64,000 nucleotides of DNA, from NCBI GenBank assembly GCA_022494885.1, contig JAGVSM010003740.1, forward strand, positions 186,001 to 250,000. Direction: 5' to 3'. This document shows, piece after piece, positions 42,770-54,139 of this stretch (the first letter of the stretch is position 1; every line of letters starts with the position of its first letter). Position numbers and translations under genes: made by a program. The stretch comes from Micrasema longulum. Its lineage: Eukaryota > Arthropoda > Insecta > Trichoptera > Brachycentridae. The notes under the pieces are model-generated. The model was not told where the DNA came from. It saw nothing but the letters and a program-made list of their open reading frames with translations, and ran no database searches.

Positions 42770-44885
42770 AGGTTAATAAAAGGTATACACTTTAAGACAA
42801 TATAGTAATATTTAGGTGTTGATAATATAAATGTGATGTAGTTTGAACATGTTTTAAGCATGCACTGAACAAGGAAGTGTTTAAACGAGATTTATTAATT
42901 AATTTAATTAAATGTACAAAACAGCGCGACTGCTAATTACACTGTCCATATATATGTATATAAGTATTTACCTTAAACAATAAACCGCGAGAGTCACGTT
43001 GAAGAAAATGTTCAGGAAACAAGATTTTGTGAATGTGTGATTTCCGAAACACCATACCTTTTGAAACTAATGGGCTAATTTCAATCTATAAGAAACTTTC
43101 TAGGTAAAATAATAATTATTTTGATATGAATAGTACATATGAAAATAACATCTGAGCTACTGATGTTTTTTGCACTAGAGCAAAGTGGACTTCAAATTTT
43201 TATTACAACATAAAAAAAACATTTTTTATGATGAAAGTGGACTTCGGTGTTTTATTCACGTATAAAATAATTTATCGCGATAATTTCTGCATTTTCAACA
43301 TCAAAACAGCAAAAAGTGGGCTTTTTTTTTCATTCCTCTAAGGTACAGACATGATTTGTAATAAATATGTATCTTTTTTGGGTGATCCGAAAATAGAATG
43401 AATTGAAGATACAGAAAATACTGAGCGATAGGGTTGTTGTTGTTAACGTGTAGTTTCAATGGGTTCAAAAATGGAATAGTTTTGTTTCGGAAAAGTTTAA
43501 GTGCGTCAACAACTGCCTTTCGTTAAAAATGGATTTGGGCATATCAGCTTTAAGCTGCTCGCTTAAAATCAATATAATAATAATAAGTTCAGCAATGAAA
43601 AATCTATGTACATTATTTTTCTTTGCTATTTCTAATTATTTTTGCGTTTCTAGATCCCTAGAAATGAAATTTCAGCCAAATTTATATTCGACAAGGCGCT
43701 GATTATAATCGTAATATCTCATGCTAATTAAACTTAATTATGAAGTAAATCACATTTGGTTTAGTACGTAAACAAATGACAACGTAGGATTATCTAATAA
43801 GACATAAAACTTGGTGTTTAATCTCAACTTTGACACGTGTCGTATTTTTACAAAGCGGTAAGTCCAAAATTAATTAAAAAAAAACTTTGATTGAATTTTG
43901 GAATTTCGGATGGTGAACGCTGCACTTTCACTATAGTTATGCGGGAAATATACAAATGAATGTGGCGGCGCGGCGGTCAGAATATGTAAAGGTGTGCAGA
44001 TGCGTGCAGACGATTAAAAGGCGAGCGAATGCGGGCAGATAAAATATGATGCATGCGGTTATTGACAGAAAAAAAAATGCAGATAAGAAAAAAGAGATTG
44101 TTGATGTTGGTTGCTATGGATATGGAAAATTGTTCTTATAGTAACAGTAGCCACCCATGGCCATAGCGATGAGGAGAATAAATAACATTGGAAGTTGGGG
44201 AACACAGGATGGGTAGGATAGGTGGACTTTCATTAACTGGCGGTCCATCCGGCCACAAACCACTCAATCCTACCAATCACTCGCGCAACCAAATTAAATT
44301 ACCTAGTCTACCAAGACCATCTACCATGACTTGGTCCGCATTTTCTAGTTAAGGTATATGAATTATTTACAGCTTTTATAAAACAACTTCAGTAATAGCA
44401 AATAAAACTAACACAGATACTCTGTATCAGTTGGCATGGTTAAAGAAATCAAGATAATTAAAAAAATATGAGGCATTGCAACATGAGGGAGTATGGCAGT
44501 TACCCTTGGCTCTTGGGCATGCTGGGAACTAACAGTTTGCAACTTAGAAAGGATGGATTCACACAATAAGAGGTTATTTCAGGAACTCCATTTTGGAGAG
44601 TATGAATTTTTATGTTTCTGATTGTCATCTCCGACAGCTTCAGCGCAGACGGCTTCCAGAACCAACACGCTTCTGGTCATGCCGATTGGAAGAACAGTCA
44701 AGAAGCTGAACATTATCACTTTAGAGAAATCTTTCACATCAGTGAAACTGTGTTAAAGAAGTAAGAGTAAATTCTTGCTATTAGAGAGTATTTCACCTTC
44801 AATTTTTAAAGCAATCGCTCAGGGGTTCTTGGCCTGATATGTTTTTCTGTTGGTAATGGTGTTAAAAATATCCGATAAACTTCGT
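42770..44885. other. Mostly unique DNA
   Basis: No gene recognised. GC-richer stretches at 43950-44060 and 44110-44290 have a partly self-complementary part (GGTAGGATAGGTGG near 44213 against CCACTCAATCCTACC near 44257). A frame near 44630 gives short peptides without recognisable motifs. Confidence 0.35.
43195..43290. repeat. Short dispersed repeat R4
   Basis: It matches 27800-27890: ACATTTTTTATGATG, GGACTTCGGTGTTTTATTC and CGTATAAAATAATTTATCGC. Confidence 0.55.
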
Positions 44886-44889
44886 GAAT

Positions 44890-45165
44890 AGTTCGATAAA
44901 TAACTATCGATTGTATTTCCGCCTCGTGGGGTCATGCAAGAGGTCCTGTTCGATTCACGACACTGTTGACACGAAATATTTATTTAAAAAGGAGTTTTAC
45001 ACTAGAGTATTTTCATAGTCCCTGGACTGGCACTTAAAGCGTAAGACTTACCATCTTACCTTCACGTAACCAACATGACCAAGAACGGCTGCGAGTGGTG
45101 TGATCAATGCCGTACCCTATACACCATCGGGTCCGGAAAGAGAATGATGATGATGATAATTGAAT
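44890..45165 (+). repeat. SINE family M, full length with (ATG)n tail
   Basis: It has a tRNA-like head with GTCCTGTTCGATTCACGAC (B box), ATATTTATTTAAAAAGGAG, AGTCCCTGGACTGGCACTTA, GACTTACCATCTTACC and a 3' end reading GTCCGGAAAGAGAATGATGA. It is the best guide to the family's layout and orientation. Confidence 0.85.
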
Positions 45166-45279
45166 CATATTTTTAAATTTAAAAACGGATTAATAAACCT
45201 TTACGGACTAGTTAATTAATTTAATAACAAAACTTTATTTTTGATATCTTACTTTATTGTTAAAGATTATATTTTTAAC

Positions 45280-45400
45280 ATATTTTAGATTAGTTTCGTC
45301 TGGCAGTTGAATGATTTCAGTCCGTGGTTTATTTGTCTAGACTGTCCTCGTCTCGTTTTAGGATTTATATCGTTCCGATATTCTCGTAATGGGTCTGTGT
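45280..45400 (-). mobile_element. LINE C-terminus fragment
   Basis: The plus strand has GTCTGGCAGTTGAATGATTT, CAGTCCGTGGTTTATTTGTC and GATATTCTCGTAATG, closely matching 57175-57300 in the same orientation. The protein there reads LINHGLKFYNKLPDKTKQK. Confidence 0.7.
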
Positions 45401-45404
45401 CTGT

Positions 45405-45925
45405 TACTTAACTGACTAATATTTATTTCGTTGATACAAACATATGTATGTAATACAAAAATAAATACACATTTGACTTGCCAACTTTTGATTAAGTATC
45501 ATTGCGTACCTCATACGATTGCTCGTCGCTTTGTGAATTCACGATCTTAACATTTACCATCCCCATTTTATCATGAAATTAATTTTACTGAGTCAAAATA
45601 CTACCCCTGAGTTGATTATATATGGCGCTGCGCTGGTGTGGTGTTGTGGAGTATGCAAACATAATAGGTTGAAATAAGGGGATGGCGCGGGGGTTCAGAG
45701 GGCGGGTAAGGTAGAGATGGCTCTCATTATCAACTTAAAACCGACAAGATACACATTAACTCGAGACGTAATTATTTTACTTACACTACACATTAACCTT
45801 ACGAATCACAAAGCTTTAACCAGTGTTTTACTCATGATAACGAAATTGAAACATCACAAACCAGATTATCTGCTTCACAAAATTAATTTTTGAAGAACTG
45901 ACTTTGTGATTTTTCATGTTAAATA
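45405..45925. other. No recognisable feature
   Basis: A G-rich patch at 45660-45720 is the only distinctive part. Confidence 0.35.
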
Positions 45926-45929
45926 TTTG

Positions 45930-46310
45930 GAATACGTTTTTGAGAAATGGAAGTCTAGGCATTTACAGGGCTTCTGATGTGTCTTTGGTTGGTTGATTGG
46001 CCGCTTTAAACGTGCGTTAAAATTCACCATTTTTAAACATCCACATTTCTTATTCATTCATCTGTCGACTTTTGTGAAGGGAAAAAACTGGAACCTTTAT
46101 TGATGAGGGTGAGAGCTAGATAGATTTTACTCACTTCAGAGAGCCAGATGAATCTTCAAATCACCCAAGACGGGTCGTAAGTTCTGTACATGCCTCGACT
46201 TTAATATTTCCTTCTCAAAAATGTTTTCCCTCTCTGTTGTAATATATTTCAATCTTAACTGCCCAGGGGATGAAATTCAGTCTTATTGACAAACATTTGG
46301 GTATACTCAT
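45930..46310. repeat. Foldback element, two arms
   Basis: The plus arm (45940-46110) has GTCTAGGCATTTACAGGGCT and GTCGACTTTTGTGAAG. The inverted arm (46115-46310) has CAAGACGGGTCGTAAGTTC, CCTCTCTGTTGTAATATA and GGGGATGAAATTCAGTC, ending at the terminus GGTATACTCATATTG. Confidence 0.8.
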
Positions 46311-46314
46311 ATTG

Positions 46315-48105
46315 TTAATATAACAACGCATTTATGTAGAATCGGTAAAAAAAAAAAATTCCAACCGGTTTCAGAATATGAGAGTTCCTTTGTTAAGCAA
46401 TAAAAATTTGACTAACAGTAAATTAATATTGGATTATTTTACATATTTATAAAGACAGGATTACATTAATTAGTGATTTATTATACATACTTTAAACATT
46501 TAGTATTTTTTAATGAAAGGCTTTAAAGTAAATTTGATTTTAATTATTTAGTAATTTTCATGTATTTTTATTGCTGTAATACTTTTCATTAGTTTTAAGA
46601 CCTTTCAATGCTCAAAATGGAGATACATTTATGTGCCTTTTAATATATTTATGGAACAACATCAAAATGTTGTATGGGAAAACAAATGTAATTCTAATGG
46701 AATTTTTTTTCGTAACAGAAAAAATGACTTTTTATTAATTATAAAAAAATTTTTTGTAAGAATATTCTATTATAATTGAATGTTTTTCAAATAAATAAAT
46801 GTAAAAAGGGTGTCTGTATATCAAAAATAGGTTTAAATTTTGACGAATTTATTGTCGTACAAAATTAGTTTGGATTTGTGATTAACGAACAGTAAAGTAT
46901 TTTTTTAGGATATAACAAACTCTATTCTATGTTTTTTTGTAAAAAATAAGTACGTAAGTATTTAACAGTAAGTAAAAAATACATATTTATAAGTTTCACC
47001 GTAATATTTTTCTACAAAACAAATTAATTAGAGTTTTTTTTTCTGCTATTTCTTAGTACAGTATGTTTTCTTACTGATCTTAACCTCTAATTCGGTATCA
47101 ATATAATTAAAAATAAACATTTGTTGTTAGCATAAGCCTACTGGAGATAGGTCCGATTAGAACCAGTAGTATTGTTAATTATCGTTTATGTGAATCGTAA
47201 TTTTTGTACATCATTTTCGTTAACTTCTTCTTCTTCTTATCAGCTCGTTTCTCTCCACTGATGGATATAAGCCTCTTCCAAAATTTTCCATGTTTTTTTT
47301 GTGTTTCATTAACTAAATCATAAAAAAAACGCACACGAAACTTTACCACACGTCTTTTTATGATTCAGAACATGTTGAGATGTTAGAATAATATTATAAA
47401 CCCACAAAAAATCCTTAAAGGTGACATTTAAAGTGGGTCTTATTCAACCTAACACCGCTACGCCCGTAGTTTTTGAAACAACGCGCTTTAAAAATTATAG
47501 AAATTAGGAGTTAATGATATTTACTTCGTAATAAAAGACTAAACATTTGGTATTGATAATAGAAATGAATAAATTTTATTATATTTCGTTGTAATCCATT
47601 TACTGAATTTAAGGCGTACGGCTGCAACTTAAGTACCAGTGCAGTATTGTATGCATCTTTAGGTCTAGATAGGTACATGAAAATATTTCGTCAAAGAGTA
47701 GTATCTAGTATCTACACGGGATTTTTTTTTTCAACAATAACTCAGTAACAAAAAAAAATTAAGTCCTCCTGAATTGCATTAATGTTTTACGTTAGTAGGT
47801 ACTAATAACTAAAATCTTATTACAATAAACACATTGATATATTCAAAATACAATTTTACATTATTAGCATTAGGTGCATGAGGCATCGGAACACAAATTG
47901 CAGTGTATTTCAATCGCTCGTAGAGACTAGGGGAAAAAAGCGAAAATACAAAAATCAAATTTGAAATCAGTGTGAAATACCTCGTCATACAAATATCGAA
48001 GTTACCCTAACAACACGTTTTGCTATTCCCCAGAGGTTCTGTGGAACAAACATAATGTGACCGTTTATTTTTTCTCTCAAGACGGGACATCTACTTATTT
48101 TGAGG
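46315..48105. other. AT-rich DNA with LINE and SINE scraps
   Basis: At 47235-47290 the minus strand encodes TWKILEEAYIHQWRET, similar to a LINE C-terminus motif, with a TCT-rich end. At 47870-47935 TTAGGTGCATGAGGCATCG and AATTGCAGTGTATTTCAATC look like SINE family M. Nothing else is supported. Confidence 0.35.
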
Positions 48106-48109
48106 TTAA

Positions 48110-48230
48110 ATTTGGTTTTTTTTTAAGTACATTTATTTATGTAACTTCTTGTACACACATATTTACACATTGGCGGGCTTATAACAAAACGGTATTTTTT
48201 TTAAACCAATCATTGTTTATGTAATATTTT
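48110..48230 (-). mobile_element. LINE 3' UTR
   Basis: It has ATTTATTTATGTAACTTC and ACACATTGGCGGGCTTATAA, matching 56935-57010 (same orientation) and, reversed, 59490-59600. Confidence 0.65.
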
Positions 48231-48234
48231 TTTT

Positions 48235-48350
48235 TTTGCTATTATTTAATAAGAATAATAATAAGCATGTACCTGCTTCCACATTCCATTATGTTATATC
48301 CCAACTCAACACATGGCTCTTGGCCTTACAGAGTTTGTTATTTTTTTAGT
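48235..48350 (+). mobile_element. LINE 3' UTR
   Basis: GCTTCCACATTCCATTATG, TATCCCAACTCAACACATGG and CTTGGCCTTACAGAGTT match the reverse of 34670-34780. Confidence 0.6.
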
Positions 48351-48599
48351 TAATTATTTTTTTGTAATGAACGTGTGTTTGTTGAATTTGGTGTTTTTAA
48401 ATAATTCAGTTTCAAAACATGAGCGAGAAAAAATAAAATAGTAAAATATATACAAAAAAAGAACTAGCAATATGTGTAAATAAATTTATTTATGTCGGTA
48501 CTAATTTTCAATATAAAAAGGAAATAAAGAGAGAGGAAAAGGTGAGATAATAAGAAAGAGAAAGGAGATGTTTATTCTGGCGTGATTCAAGAGGGTATT

Positions 48600-48985
48600 T
48601 TTCGAACATTGATTTTCTGTCACTATTTCGCCGATGCATACCCGATACTGATTATGCCTAACTAAAACCGGCAAATTCAACGTTTTGTTGTCCCTTCTCC
48701 GTGCCTCGAAACTGAACCAAATTTTTGTTCTCTGTTCTAAAAAGAGTATCAATTATATGAATACCGTACGTTTGAAAATAGCCGATAAAACAGTGTGCTT
48801 TTCAGGGTTTTTGGATGGTTCTAGTTCCCACACTAAGCAATTTATCAAAAAAAGAAAGGGATATGCCAATGGGAAATATTTATAGTGTGTATAAAAAAAA
48901 CTAACTCTAGTGCCATAATCCAGGGAAAACATACGGAAATACGCTTGTATATGCTAAGAAAAGAAACACCGTATTTCCTCTTAAA
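48600..48985. repeat. Unclassified dispersed repeat, copy C
   Basis: An uninterrupted copy of the family at 1680 and 2090. It has ATTATGCCTAACTAAAACCG, CGTTTTGTTGTCCCTTCTCC, GCAATTTATCAAAAAAAG and CCATAATCCAGGGAAAACA. It shows what the split copy B looked like before insertion. Confidence 0.6.
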
Positions 48986-49010
48986 TAGAGATACTGTAGA
49001 AATATCTTAG

Positions 49011-49890
49011 TTGATTCCACAGTCGAGCCGCATGGACACACAGCTCTCATGGATTCATCAGTTTGATTATGTTAAATCTAAAATCTCTTCAATCACTGGT
49101 ATAATGCATAGGTTTAGGGGGGTTCTTCCGATCTCACTACGCCGTGCAGTGTACTTTTTAATGATACCCTTTCATTTAATGTACTTGTCGTGCATCAGGG
49201 GATTTGCCACAAAAAATTGTGCATCAGAAATACAAGTAATACAAAATAGAGCTATAAGAAGCAAATACGGTATACCAATGGGAACGCATGTCAAAGACAT
49301 TTACAAACTTACTGACATACTCCCATTTTTGGTCATACCGTATTATGAGATTGCAAAAACGGTGATTCAGGCGCAAATAAAGACTCCCTCACTAATATTG
49401 GCTATACCTTCAATCGTGACGTCCACCTGAATAATACGCGACAGAGTCAAAATATTCATGTACCTGGATCACGTACGACAAGGTATGGTCTAAGGTCTCT
49501 GCTGTACCTTGCATGTAGTGAGCACAACAGGCTACCGCAGTCCTATCCTATAGAGCATAAAAAAATGACTATATTAATTTACAAATTACTGCTTGAAGAG
49601 GTACGTGGAAGGTGAAATTTAGTTTAAAGTTCTTCTTTTACCTCGGATATTTCTTAATATAAATATATTTATATTTTTTATTATGATTTGCTTTAATTTC
49701 TTTGTATTATATACTTAACTTGCTATGTTCTTTTAATTTGATGTAGGTACATATTATTACTTGTTGCTATATTATTACCATACTTTTATGTAAACATTTT
49801 TCTTTCCCAAAATAAGTTTGTTGTAACTCCTGGGAGTACAACACAAAATTATTTTTTTTGTATGATTTGATAATAAAAAAAAAATATTTT
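49011..49890 (+). mobile_element. LINE RT C-terminal fragment with chimeric 5' end
   Basis: The frame 49029-49427 encodes DTQLSWIHQFDYVKSKISSI, GVLPISLRRAVYFLMIPFHL and ASEIQVIQNRAIRSKYGIPM. The pattern (LSW..H...V..KI)...(LP...R...Y..L...HL.YL...WG.A)...(IQ..QNRAIR) is post-palm LINE RT. Then shifted frames give TRYGLRSLLYLACSEHNRL. The UTR ends at AACTCCTGGGAGTACAACAC and T/A runs. Its first 25 bases (49012-49038) match the reverse of 59211-59237 of another LINE. Confidence 0.75.
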
Positions 49891-49936
49891 CCTCCAATGA
49901 TTCCGCCAGAAAATTCGTCATCCTCTGAATCCCATC

Positions 49937-49987
49937 AGACACAAAATCCCGCTAGACACAAAATCCCGTTAGACACAAAATTCTTTC
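49937..49987. repeat. 17-bp tandem repeat, three units
   Basis: AGACACAAAATCCCGCT is repeated with small changes at 49937, 49954 and 49971. Confidence 0.85.
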
Positions 49988-49989
49988 GT

Positions 49990-50930
49990 TTCAGGGACAC
50001 TCGAATTTGCAATATGCCGTCATCGCCGCGATATTAGGCGCTATCGTCAGTGGATTTTTCAAGGCTTTTTCAAATTTGTACCTTGAATGGATGTTTTCTG
50101 AAAACTAGACATTTCGGACTCCAAAAGTTGTTCGTGGGGACGCAATTGAACAGGCTACCTAAAAACGGCACTGTCCCGTTCAAAATGGAAAGTGTGGTTA
50201 CGTTAAACACATGCGAATGGGTTTCGGAGCTCAAGTTTCAGTATTGCATATTTACGAATATGTGCTCTGAACTTTGTGGTGTATGATAAATGCAAACATA
50301 CAGATGCAATATCAAGACAAAAAACACTACCAAAGTAAAATGAATATTTGAAGCACCAACCGTGAAATTTTTCAATATATTTATTTGGATTAAACTCCAC
50401 ATAAGTATTAAATATTCAGGTCTTGGGTTCGATCCCCCGAGGGTCGATGTGAGATTTTTGTTTTTTTAGCAAAATTTTGAATATCTGAAAATCATCAAAA
50501 CAAAAATAAAAAACAAACCGCAGAAACGAAATATTTAAAACCAAAATATTATTCTTGAAAAAAACAAATTTCATTAGAAATTTTTTAAACTAAAATATTA
50601 ATATTTTTTTAGCGGTTGTCAAAAAAATTATTTATGTGGCTTGGATCTAAAAGGCCAATGTCAGATTTAAAATTTATAGGAAACCATTTCGTAGACGGTT
50701 GATGTCAATTAAAAAACTTGCATATTCAACAATTTTATTTACAAATACATGCGTGGTAATGCTTTTTATTAATATTTGTTAATTAATACGTTAAACAGTG
50801 CATTATAATGCCTCAAAATCGCTTAATAATTACTCTCTTTTAATATTACGATTTACGACATTAACCTAGAAAATAAAAATACCAAAAAAAACTGTGATTT
50901 TATTCATTTTTAAAAACAAAAAGTTTATGC
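49990..50930. other. Mostly unidentified; SINE-like head at 50418-50450
   Basis: A plus frame at 50050-50286 has no recognisable domain. At 50418 GGTCTTGGGTTCGATCCCCC has a B box and looks like a tRNA-like SINE remnant. The rest is AT-rich. Confidence 0.3.
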
Positions 50931-50934
50931 ATTT

Positions 50935-51085
50935 GTGGTGCCTCACAAGCAGGTACTGCCATAGAATGGACACGGCAGGTTGGCAACACAGAAGATCAGT
51001 GACGTAGGTAAGCCTATAAAAGTACCGATGCGCTGGTCTCTCATTCTTCTAGAATTCTGCAACCCGCCACCAACTTACCAAGACT
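50935..51085 (+). promoter_or_regulatory. Possible core promoter (TATA box), perhaps an LTR remnant
   Basis: CCTATAAAAGTACC near 51015 is a good TATA box. About 30 bp later a TCTCATTC stretch could serve as initiator. The surrounding block is GC-balanced and compact, as in many LTR promoters, but no matching second LTR or gene downstream was seen. A LINE end follows on the opposite strand. Confidence 0.3.
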
Positions 51086-51099
51086 CAAGATTATTATTT

Positions 51100-51640
51100 T
51101 TTTTTAATAAAAACCTTTGTTAGCATAAATAAACAATACATCCATTAAAAAAATGGAACACTTAAGGTTGAACTTGCCAAAAAAGAGTCTGGCTCTTGTG
51201 TTTGGAAAGTTTACAAAATAACATAAAAAAGAAACAAAAAATGCAAAACAAAATAATAAAATAAATAAAAACTTAAACAATTTAAACAATTGAGAAAAAT
51301 ATAAAACTAAAAAATATTAAAATAAAAACACAAAATTTATAAACACAGGCACATATGAAACAAACATCTCCATTTTCAAAACACAGTTAATGTTAATTAT
51401 ATCAAGAAGCTTTTTTTAAATTTATCCTTAAATTTTCCGTAAATTATTTATTGACGTAGATTTTGTGGTAAATTATTGAAAAGCTTCCGTCCTATGTAAG
51501 TATAATGATGTTTGGCTGTGGTAGTTTTTATTCTCTGTAGAGCGAGGCATCCTGTTCTTAACCTTCCCGTAATACGGTCCGATGGGAGGCTCTCCTTATG
51601 CACCTGGATCTACGCATTATTAATTTATTGTTACCCACAT
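51100..51640 (-). mobile_element. LINE C-terminus and 3' UTR
   Basis: The minus strand near 51520-51430 encodes HHYTYIGRKLFNNLPQNLRQ, the usual GRKLFN.LP end of a LINE ORF. Upstream RTGCLALQRIKTTTAKH precedes it. The 3' UTR (51100-51300) matches 54965-55150, including AAAAAAGAGTCTGGCTCTTG, a small hairpin. Confidence 0.65.
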
Positions 51641-51644
51641 AGAA

Positions 51645-53570
51645 AAAATCTTCATTATTTTCAACTCAGTATTCATCTTTTATCAATTTCATCTTTAATA
51701 ATCATAATTAGTTCATTCTATTGTACTTTAATTTTGCTCGCAATAAACAGTGTACATCTACTCATGTAAGTACCGTTTTCTTTTATTTATGAAGTATAAG
51801 CAACCCTTTGAAGAGTAAAATGAAGACCACGCGTGAGCTGTAAGATGTAGAACTTCGGACGATTTCCTACACCACATTTTTGCCTGCAGGACAGGTGTAA
51901 AAAAATCTCCGCGTAGCGTACGCACGCTGGTGATCAATACAATTTATACACAACAATAGGCTTCTCCACCCTTTAATAACTTTCTTGTTCAACTCATTAT
52001 CTTCAAATCATTATATGAGTACCGATGTACCTAAGTTTAGTCTAAATTTCAAGACGCGTAATTTTTTATAAGGCTAGAACTAAATCGATTAAAATAGGAA
52101 TCTATCAAAATATTATATTATCGCTAAAACAATCTATAGAAAACTAATGAATTTAGCCGATCCAAATTTTTCATTCCAAACTTTAAATTATTCTATAAAA
52201 TATCGAGCCATGATAAAATTATCGGGAACATGTTACCAAATATGTCTTCTACATTTATATACAAATTCCTAATATCTTGTTGGAAACTTGAGTTTACAAA
52301 TCCTGTATTTCTGTGGTAAATCATTCGTAATAGCACGACAGATGTTTCAAGACACAATATATTATATTAATGTACAATGACATATGAATCATTCGAGATC
52401 CTTCTTAAGTAAGGGATTTGTAGATACAATTGTCTGTATTATACACTTATTATGACATATTTAGATGAAAATATAAAAAAAATATAAATTATGTACCAAA
52501 TTAAACAAGATTGAAAGTTCAATAGAATTCGTACTCATTCTTATTTGCATTTTTATAAATAGAAGACAAGAACAAACAAGCTCCTAGCGTCACTGCGACT
52601 TATGTAGATCTATTTCTTTAAGGCAATCAACAGACTTATGAAAGCCTTTATAGATTGACTTTAATTTATAAGACATTTAACTAACTTAACCTAAACAATC
52701 AATAAATAAAATCATAGAATCTATTTAGATGTACAATAGGTATGGTCATGGCGTGATCTAAGCAGATATGGTAAGTATGTCATCTCAAATTAAGAGTGAT
52801 AACACTCTCAAAAGTACTGTTAAGTGGGATTTTGTTAACTGTTCTGAGGATTCTTGGCAGAGGCAGAGGGGAAAAGAATCCGAAGTTGGTTCTAAAATTT
52901 CCCACAACAAAGATAGCATTGGTACGCAAGTTACGGTGTCGTACATTTAGGTTAATCTGAGCAAGGATATGAGATATAGTTAGATATATAGATTTTGTGC
53001 AAGAATATTAAACCAGCCAAAACCCTTCTGAAAAAACCCAAACCAAAAAACCAATACGCTAGTGATCTATTGTGACGAGTCCCCTTAAATTTATTCTCGC
53101 TCTCCAACCCTAGGTCCTAAAAAAGCTGGGCTATTGAATGCCATCATATATATTGCTAAATCTCCTCCTCCATGCCTATGGCCTTGGTCTTAAAGTATCA
53201 GGCTATTAGGTAGGAGGCGAGTGGTCTCACAACCTTAGGTTTATTTGATGGCAGGGGCGAATCGTCAAAATAAGAAATTGTGCACAGCTTACTATTTTGT
53301 TTGAATTCCGGTAATATTGTTTCATAGTAACCATGCTTATGGAAAAATAAACAAAATAATTGTTATTTAATATAAATCACCAATACCGTTCATATCTTCC
53401 TACGAAAAAAGATCTATGAAGTGCGCCCAGCGCCCAGCCTGTTCTCAGGGAACGATGAAACTAGCCAATTACCTCAGCTTATTTTTCCATACAAATAAGT
53501 GCACCACATTCTGCATCTCCAAACCAAGTCAGCTTCTTAAGTACTAAAATAAGTTTGCAAATTACAATAT
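51645..53570. other. No recognisable gene
   Basis: AT-rich with GC-balanced parts at 51820-51930 and 53080-53270. Short frames occur (for example 52768-52950) without recognisable motifs. Confidence 0.35.
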
Positions 53571-53576
53571 TGAAAC

Positions 53577-54136
53577 TAGTATTTCGACAGGTGCGAAGGT
53601 TTTCACGGTCACCGTTATCAATATTATGTATCTTTTTTGGGTGATACCGTGTATGTAAACTTGGGCATCCAGACAAATCCGCAATAGCGGAACACTTTAT
53701 AGACACAGGACATTTTTTCACCTTTGAACCAAAAATTCTACATAAACCTAGTAATTATAGTGCACGAATAATAAAAGAGGCAATTGAAATACACAGACAT
53801 CCAGATAATATAAACAATGACGACAGGCTTAAATTAAATTCAACATGGTTCCCAGCACTACATATGACAAAAACGAATAGATATGTGCCTACTGCCGGCT
53901 GCAACACAGTACAAATTACTAGTACATAAACATAATTATTCTTTCCTACAAAACTAGAAATGTGCCTACTGCTGACTGTGACACGGTACAAATTACTAGT
54001 ACATAAGCACATACATTTCTCTATAAAACACACAGTTTTCCCTGAAGATGGCTCCTGCAATGGTAGCCGAAACGTCGGATCAAATCCAACATACACGGTA
54101 TCACCCAAAAAAGATACATAATATTAGTATTTCGAC
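53577..54136 (+). mobile_element. Penelope-like element end with inverted flanks
   Basis: The frame near 53690-53850 encodes AIAEHFIDTGHFFTFEP, NYSARIIKEAIEIHRHPDN and DRLKLNSTWFPAL. The AEH...TGH...R..KEA.EI..HP.N pattern follows GIY-YIG in Penelope-like elements. A 77-bp unit is repeated (53883 and 53960). A perfect 37-bp inverted repeat lies at 53620-53656 and 54089-54125. The 12-base direct repeat TAGTATTTCGAC flanks the element at 53577-53588 and 54125-54136 and may be the target duplication. The catalytic RT is missing. Confidence 0.8.
54042..54078 (+). ncRNA. Hammerhead-ribozyme-like motif
   Basis: CTGAAGA (54042-54048) fits the CUGANGA core. A GGCT/AGCC stem (54050-54053 with 54065-54068) leads to GAAAC (54069-54073) and then GTC (54074-54076), a usual cleavage triplet. 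One extra T at 54049 departs from the consensus and stem III is only a self-complementary ACGT. Penelope-like elements are known to carry minimal hammerheads. Activity is unproven. Confidence 0.6.
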
Positions 54137-54139
54137 CAT

